Source: Edaphochlamys debaryana
Lineage: Eukaryota; Chlorophyta; Chlorophyceae; Chlamydomonadales
Length of the DNA: 64,000 nucleotides
NCBI GenBank assembly: GCA_016858145.1
Contig: JAEHOE010000005.1
Coordinates: 1 to 64,000 of the forward strand
Reading direction: 5' to 3'
Below the pieces are notes generated by a model. The model did not search any database. It had not been told where the DNA came from and saw only the letters and a program-made list of their open reading frames with translations. Of this stretch, positions 59,301-64,000 are shown one piece after another. Both the position numbers and the translations under genes were made by a program. Positions within the stretch are counted from its first letter, which is position 1; every line of letters begins with the position of its first letter.

Positions 59301-62300
59301 AGGCTTGCTTCTGCTCGCTCTCCCGCCCCCCGCGCCCTGACAGGAACCTGTACCTCTCGGTCCGCTCTCGGGCCGGCGGGGACTGGCAGCTGGATGCCGA
59401 GTACGACAACCGGCTGTCCGTACACACGGCCTTGCGGGTGGCCGATGCGGGCATTGGCGGTACGGCGGGGGATCCCCAGTTCGACCTGGAGTACCTGATG
59501 GACCAGGGCACACTGCAGGTGCTCGACCAGTACCGCCTGGTCATTCAGGCACGAGGTGAGCGCCTGAGCTCTAGCTGCTCCCGGAGGGCTGGGGAGGTCC
59601 AGGGCTCCAGGGCCCGTGGGGAGGATCCCCAGAGCCCGGGCTGGCTACCAGAGAGGAGCTACCTTGTTGCTGCCTGATAATGTAGCTACTGATGAGCTCG
59701 GCGTGGCGAGGAGGTTTGGTTTGCAGGGCTGCTCGTGTGAGGCACAGAATTGTCAGCTCGCCAGAAAGCCAGAGTCTTGCTCATCGGTTGCCTGTCCGCC
59801 TGTGTGGCCGCCTGCAGAGCTCCTGGATGACAGCCGCGGGCGGCGCATGGTGGTGGACGTGTGCCGCTTCCGCAGCAACGCCACCACCGAGTGCCGCATG
59901 CCGCCCATACCCACCATGTGAGCGGGCGAGCCGTCCGCCGCCCGCTCACCAACGGCAGCTGGCCTCGCCGCCACGCATGCTGACTCCCGGCACGGCCCCC
60001 CACTGCCCACCACCTCGTCTCCCCCTTTCACCTCCTGCCCGCCTTCCTCCACTGTTCCACCGCTTCCCCTCAACCACCGCCCCTCCTTCCTCCCTCCTGC
60101 TGCTGCACCCCTCCCAGCTGCCCCCCTGTGGACGGCTACACGGTGCAGAAGGACCTGGACTGCCGCGACAACGACCTGGAGGCATTCGCAAACGTGGACG
60201 CATACATTGCCAGGTGGGGAGAGGCGGACCGATTTAGGTCAAGGTTCTTGGACTGGGGAGTTTGCGCATCGTTGTGAGGATGCGCTCATGATCACAGACT
60301 CATGCACCTCTTGCTCTTGCACTCGCTGCCAGTTCCTTGTGCGACACGAGCCCCTCGGGGTGCCTGGGCTTCAGCTTCAGCGCCCGCCTGGGCTTTGCGG
60401 TGCTCAAGGCCAGCGTTGCACCCAGCGTCGGGACGAAGGGCTACTGCCTCTACACCCGGATCAGGCCCCCCCCAGCCCCGAGGTGGCCGTCGCCGCCCAG
60501 GCCCAGCCCCGTGCCGCCCAGGCCCAGCCCGGGACCGCCCAGGCCCAGCCCTGCGCCGCCTCAACCTAGCCCTGCGCCGCCCAGGCCCAGCCCGGGACCG
60601 CCCAGGCCCAGCCCGGCGCCACCCCAGCCTAGCCCGTCGCCGCCGAAGCCCCCGGGCCCGAGCCCGCCCCGCCCGCCTTCCCCGCGACCGCCGTCACCAA
60701 CGCCGCTGCCACCGAGGCCCCCCTCCCCAAAGCCACCCAGCCCTCTTCCGCGCCCTCCATCCCCCACACCGCCTGCTCCTCCGCGGCCCCCAAAGCCCCC
60801 CCCACCGACACCACCACGCCCGCCCAGTCCTCAACCTCCCAAGCCGCCGCCTTTGCCAGTGCTGCGTCCTCCGGGCCCCGAGCCGCCCTCGCCACCTCCA
60901 CCCAGCCCGCTTCCCCCGCGGCCTCCGCTCCCGAAGCCCCCTCCGAGGCCGTTGCCCCCACCACGCCCCCCCTCTCCCAAGCCGCCCAGCCCGCCTCCTC
61001 GACCGCCCTCGCCCAGGCCGCCGAGCCCGCCTCCTCGACCGCCTTCGCCCAGGCCGCCGAGCCCGCCTCCTCGACCGCCTTCGCCTAGGCCGCCCAGCCC
61101 GCCTCCTCGACCGCCTTCGCCTAGGCCGCCCAGCCCGCCTCCTCGACCGCCCTCGCCCAGGCCGCCCAGCCCGCCTCCTCAGAGTGAGTGGGCACATCCA
61201 TGTACCTTTGTCTTGAGACGGGTTACAAAGGGGTGCAGTTGAGCCAGTCGTGACCTTGAAGTGCTGCCGTACCACCTGCACAGGTCAACCTTTCCTTCTG
61301 CACTCATCCTTTGGTTGCCCCTCGTTGACGCACAGGGATCATCTATGTCGGCCCGAACTGCGAACGTGACCCGTTGGTGCCGCTGGTCTGCCCTCAAGGG
61401 TCCAACATTACCATCAGGCAATCTTTTTACGGGCGGTACGACAACACCACCTGTCCGCATGAACAATGGGCGGCCATGCAGGTAAGGACACAAGGGCAGC
61501 GACCTGTTTCATGCCGCTCTGGTCATGCATCCCAATTACGCTACAGCCACAACGGCTGTTTCTCTAGTAACCTGAAGCAGCCACGCCGGCGCGTGTCCTC
61601 CGCGGTCCACCTGCGGCTGCGCGCCTGCTGCCGCCTCCTCCGCGGCTTCCTGCGCTGCTGCGGCCGATGCGCCCCCTCGCGGGGGCCGCCAGCCTTGAAG
61701 GCGGGCTCGGCCGCGTGCTGCATGGCGCACGGCGCGCCCTCGCTCTGTCGTGCAGCCGCCGGGGCCGCCGCTACCCAGCACTGATGTCATCATGCCGTCC
61801 TCGCTCGTCGCCGCCATGCCATGGTTCTCCTTAACAAGCAAGCAGGCCTGACTCGCTCCTTCGCGCTTCTGCCGCCTGCGCTGCAGAACACGGCCTGCTC
61901 CGCGTACGGGTACTACGACCTCATGCGTGCAGCCTGCGACGGCAAGCAGGCATGCAACTTCACCAGCTCGCCCGACCCCTGCTACGGGACGTATAAGTGG
62001 TTTGAAGCCGCGTTCACCTGCTGGCCGGGTACGTGATCCGGGATGGGCCCGCACGTGCGTGCTGGACCATGGCACGTGGACCGAAGACACAGAAAGGTCG
62101 GCACCTCACCCCTGCACGCCCTTCTTGCCGCAGAGCCTCGGCAACCGCCATCCCCCGCACCGCCCGCTCCGCCGCCACCCCCTCCCAACAACCCTCCGCC
62201 TGCTATAGGCGAGTCTCAATATCTAGTGCTTCCGTAGATAAACCGCTAGCTGACGCAAGGCACTCATTCACATGCAACAGATTCGGGTTGGACCTTGTAC

Positions 62301-63761
62301 GTCGTCAGACATCTGCTACCTATCCTTCCTAGCTGACCGTGCCTAAGATAATGTTTGCAAACCTCTGACTTCTAAGCCTCAACCCCCTCCCACCCAGTCA
62401 TCAACCCAGCTGGGCCAATTTGCGACGGGGGAGTCAACGTCCCGATGGCTTGCCAGGCTGGGTCGGTCATGACCGTCCGATGGGCTTTTTATGGGCGGTC
62501 CGACAAAACCACATGCCCGAGCACCGATGCAAACGCCATGCAGGTGCGCTGCGGGCGCGTGCGGCTCGCGAGGGCAGGCGAGGGAGGCACAGCCTGCAGC
62601 TGTGCGCCCGCTGCCTCCTCCTTCCGCAAGCGGAAGCTCTAACCCGCTCCAACGCTGTAGGGCGCTGCCTAGTTGAGCCCAGCCGCATTTCACCCCGTTT
62701 CAACGCACGCAGCCTGCTGGGTGACTGCTCTCCGTTGTGCACTTGCTGCTCAGTACCCGTTAGCTAGGGGGCATTCACATGCGCACCGGGGTTCGCGCGG
62801 GGTACGTGTGAACCCTGGAGGGTTCGGGCGAACCCTATTCAAACGCGTCGTTCTGGCACGCCCGATCCCCGACGAACCCCGTCAAATGTGAACACCCCCT
62901 TACTCGTGCATCAAACCTCGTTGCTCTCCTGCCCCCAGAACGACCTCTGTCGGTTGGACCCATACCGAAATTATGCAATTGACGCATGCAACGGCAAGCA
63001 GGAGTGCTTGTTGCCGGACCCCCTTTCCGACCCTTGCCCTTACACGAAGAAGTGGCGGGAAGCCGTGTTTTCCTGCAGCCCAGGTGGGTTTATTTGGTTG
63101 CGGTCCCTTGCCCAGCCACCCAGCCAGTGACGCGTGCCTGTGAGCCCACACATGTTGGGCTTGCAACCCCCCGTCCACGCATCCGGTCCGGCCACAGCGC
63201 ATGCAGCTGTACAGTAGAAGCGAGATCATATCAACCACTGGGCCGCACAATGGGGATGCGCCCAGGCTGGCCTATTGTTGGGCCTGACCAGCCCACACCT
63301 CCCCCAACTCGGCCCTCACAGATACCCGGGTTGAGACGTTTGCCGTGTACGGCATGAAAGCACAGTGCTGCAGCGCCGGGGTCGTGAGCCACATGGTGGA
63401 TAACGGCGTCTGCGTGAACCCCGCCACCACCTGCCCCTGGATGAACGCTGTGGACGACGCCACAGATGTGACGTACCGAGTGGTCGTCAAGGCCGGCGAC
63501 GGCCGCATCCTCGCGGGAACGGTGGGGCTGACGTGTCACTGCATTTTGGAGGGCTACAAGAACCCGCAGATGTACGTCGAGCTGGCGCAGCCGTACACGT
63601 TACCGGCGGGCGCGAGCTTCATACTGCAGCACTACAACCCCGGCTGCGCGGTGCCCCAGTGGACGGACAACGTTGTGAGGCCCCAGAGCGGAGAGGTTGA
63701 CTTCGTGTGGTTCCCAGAAACGGGAGACGCAAATTGTGTGAGTAGCTACGGTCGGAGGTGA
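56352..63761 (+). CDS. Secreted M11 (gametolysin/VMP-type) metalloproteinase with two SUEL lectin domains
   Basis: This is a predicted extracellular-matrix metalloproteinase of MEROPS family M11. Nineteen exons: 56352-56415, 56758-57028, 57088-57127, 57283-57584, 57715-57928, 58170-58269, 58418-58539, 58682-58724, 58892-59156, 59344-59555, 59818-59917, 60118-60213, 60333-61183, 61336-61481, 61887-62028, 62134-62208, 62398-62543, 62939-63083, 63322-63761. They total 3,774 nt, or 1,257 residues. Order: signal peptide (MRRSFTWTWALLVLGAYL), Pro-rich linker (~22-112), M11 region (~126-650), Pro-rich linker (~656-893), SUEL lectin 1 (~894-989), short Pro linker, SUEL lectin 2 (~1015-1111), Cys-rich C-terminal region. 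The metal site is QELMHNYGLFH (381-391), split by an intron, followed by a Met-turn-like DGSTFMG. Gln replaces the first His, as in Volvox VMPs. Intron 2 is only 60 nt and intron 16 is GC-AG. A perfect gtgagt inside the last exon (63738) could mark a further intron beyond the window. Confidence 0.88.
60496..60642 (+). repeat. 21-bp coding minisatellite (PRPSPxP), 7 units
   Basis: Seven tandem 21-bp units encode PRPSPVP, PRPSPGP, PRPSPAP and PQPSPAP variants in the second proline-rich linker of the metalloproteinase. Units 1-3 and 5-6 are nearly identical in DNA. Confidence 0.85.
60988..61182 (+). repeat. 36-bp coding minisatellite (SPPPRPPSPRPP), 5.4 units
   Basis: Units begin at 60988, 61024, 61060, 61096, 61132 and 61168 (the last partial). 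They differ by a few synonymous changes (ccctcgcccagg versus ccttcgcctagg). They encode a 12-residue hydroxyproline-rich repeat at the end of the long linker exon. Confidence 0.9.
62209..62397 (+). other. GC-AG intron 16 of the metalloproteinase gene
   Basis: The exon coding the short proline linker ends GCTATAG and the intron begins gcgagt. The next exon starts TCATCAACCC after cacccag. Only this GC donor gives phase 1 to phase 1 and the reading PPPAIVINPAGP; no in-frame GT donor is available before the next stop codon. Confidence 0.7.
62765..62902. mobile_element. Probable short MITE in intron 17 of the metalloproteinase gene
   Basis: The element of about 138 bp has imperfect terminal inverted repeats of roughly 28-30 bp. 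The left end reads agggggcattcacatg and the right end, on the complement, agggggtgttcacatt; both continue to ggggttcg. A possible TA duplication flanks it. It has no coding capacity, and an internal palindrome (gaaccct-gg-agggttc) is present. Its position inside an intron leaves the splice sites intact. The superfamily is not assigned. Confidence 0.65.
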
Positions 63762-64000
63762 TGATTGGGATATTCAACAGATCGATAATCAGGTCTGACG
63801 GAACTCAATGTCCACGGCAGAGCCCGGGGTTGGCTGTCTCCGTGTGAAACCGACCTTGGTGACGACCCCGAGCCGGCCTCACCCACGGCCGGCAAGTCAG
63901 CAAGGAGCCGCCAGTCCAGCTCCCTCTTTTTCCGACCCACAAACTCGTGGCGCCTGACGTCGAAGATAAATGAATGAAGTGTTTGGGGGCTTAATATTAG
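63762..64000. other. 3' flank of the metalloproteinase gene
   Basis: Contains the 75-bp kinase-exon copy and otherwise nothing recognised. If the gtgagt at 63738 is a true donor, this stretch would be intron. Confidence 0.4.
63854..63928 (+). repeat. 75-bp copy of a kinase exon segment
   Basis: About 90% identical to 52939-53013, in the same orientation, about 10.9 kb downstream and about 90 bp after the metalloproteinase stop. It is isolated from any continuing kinase sequence. Confidence 0.85.

Overview
The window looks like nuclear DNA of a volvocine green alga (the Chlamydomonas/Gonium/Volvox group). It is very GC-rich. Its genes are broken into many short exons by short GT-AG introns with GTGAG, GTAAG or GTGCG donors. 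It also carries lineage-typical extracellular-matrix genes: a gametolysin/VMP-type M11 metalloproteinase and hydroxyproline-rich PPSP/PRPP linkers. I built the gene models by hand from reading frames, splice sites and phase bookkeeping. Exon sums that divide by three are strong support but do not replace transcript evidence.

Layout. Positions 1-3419 are a tandem array of a ~182-bp GC-rich satellite, about 19 units, cut by the window edge. Positions 5274 to at least 12956 (minus) encode a long alanine-rich coiled-coil protein of at least 16 exons. Positions 14254-19429 and 21195-26352 (plus) are two nearly identical 17-exon amino-acid permease genes from a direct duplication. The block 28578-39188 holds a hypothetical protein (minus), a TrmJ/SpoU-type RNA 2'-O-methyltransferase (minus, 30909-33496), a divergent GNAT acetyltransferase (plus, 34458-36476) and a second hypothetical serine-rich ORF (minus). 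Positions 40786-43755 (minus) encode a proline-rich, C-type-lectin-like, single-pass membrane protein. Positions 45055-53918 (plus) encode a giant ABC1/ADCK-type atypical kinase of about 2,074 residues with a very long low-complexity tail. Positions 56352-63761 (plus) encode a 19-exon secreted M11 metalloproteinase with the Volvox-type QExxHxxGxxH metal site, two proline-rich spacers, two SUEL/rhamnose-binding lectin domains and an unrecognised Cys-rich C-terminal region.

Themes. Two cell-surface or matrix-type genes lie in the last third, flanking the kinase gene. Sequence duplication recurs at every scale: the satellite, the permease gene pair, a duplicated two-exon lectin module, proline-codon minisatellites, hendecad repeats in the coiled coil, and a 75-bp copy of a kinase exon dropped downstream of the metalloproteinase gene. 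Four introns use GC-AG instead of GT-AG borders. No tRNA, rRNA, CRISPR array, bacterial operon or autonomous transposon was recognised; one probable short MITE lies inside a metalloproteinase intron.
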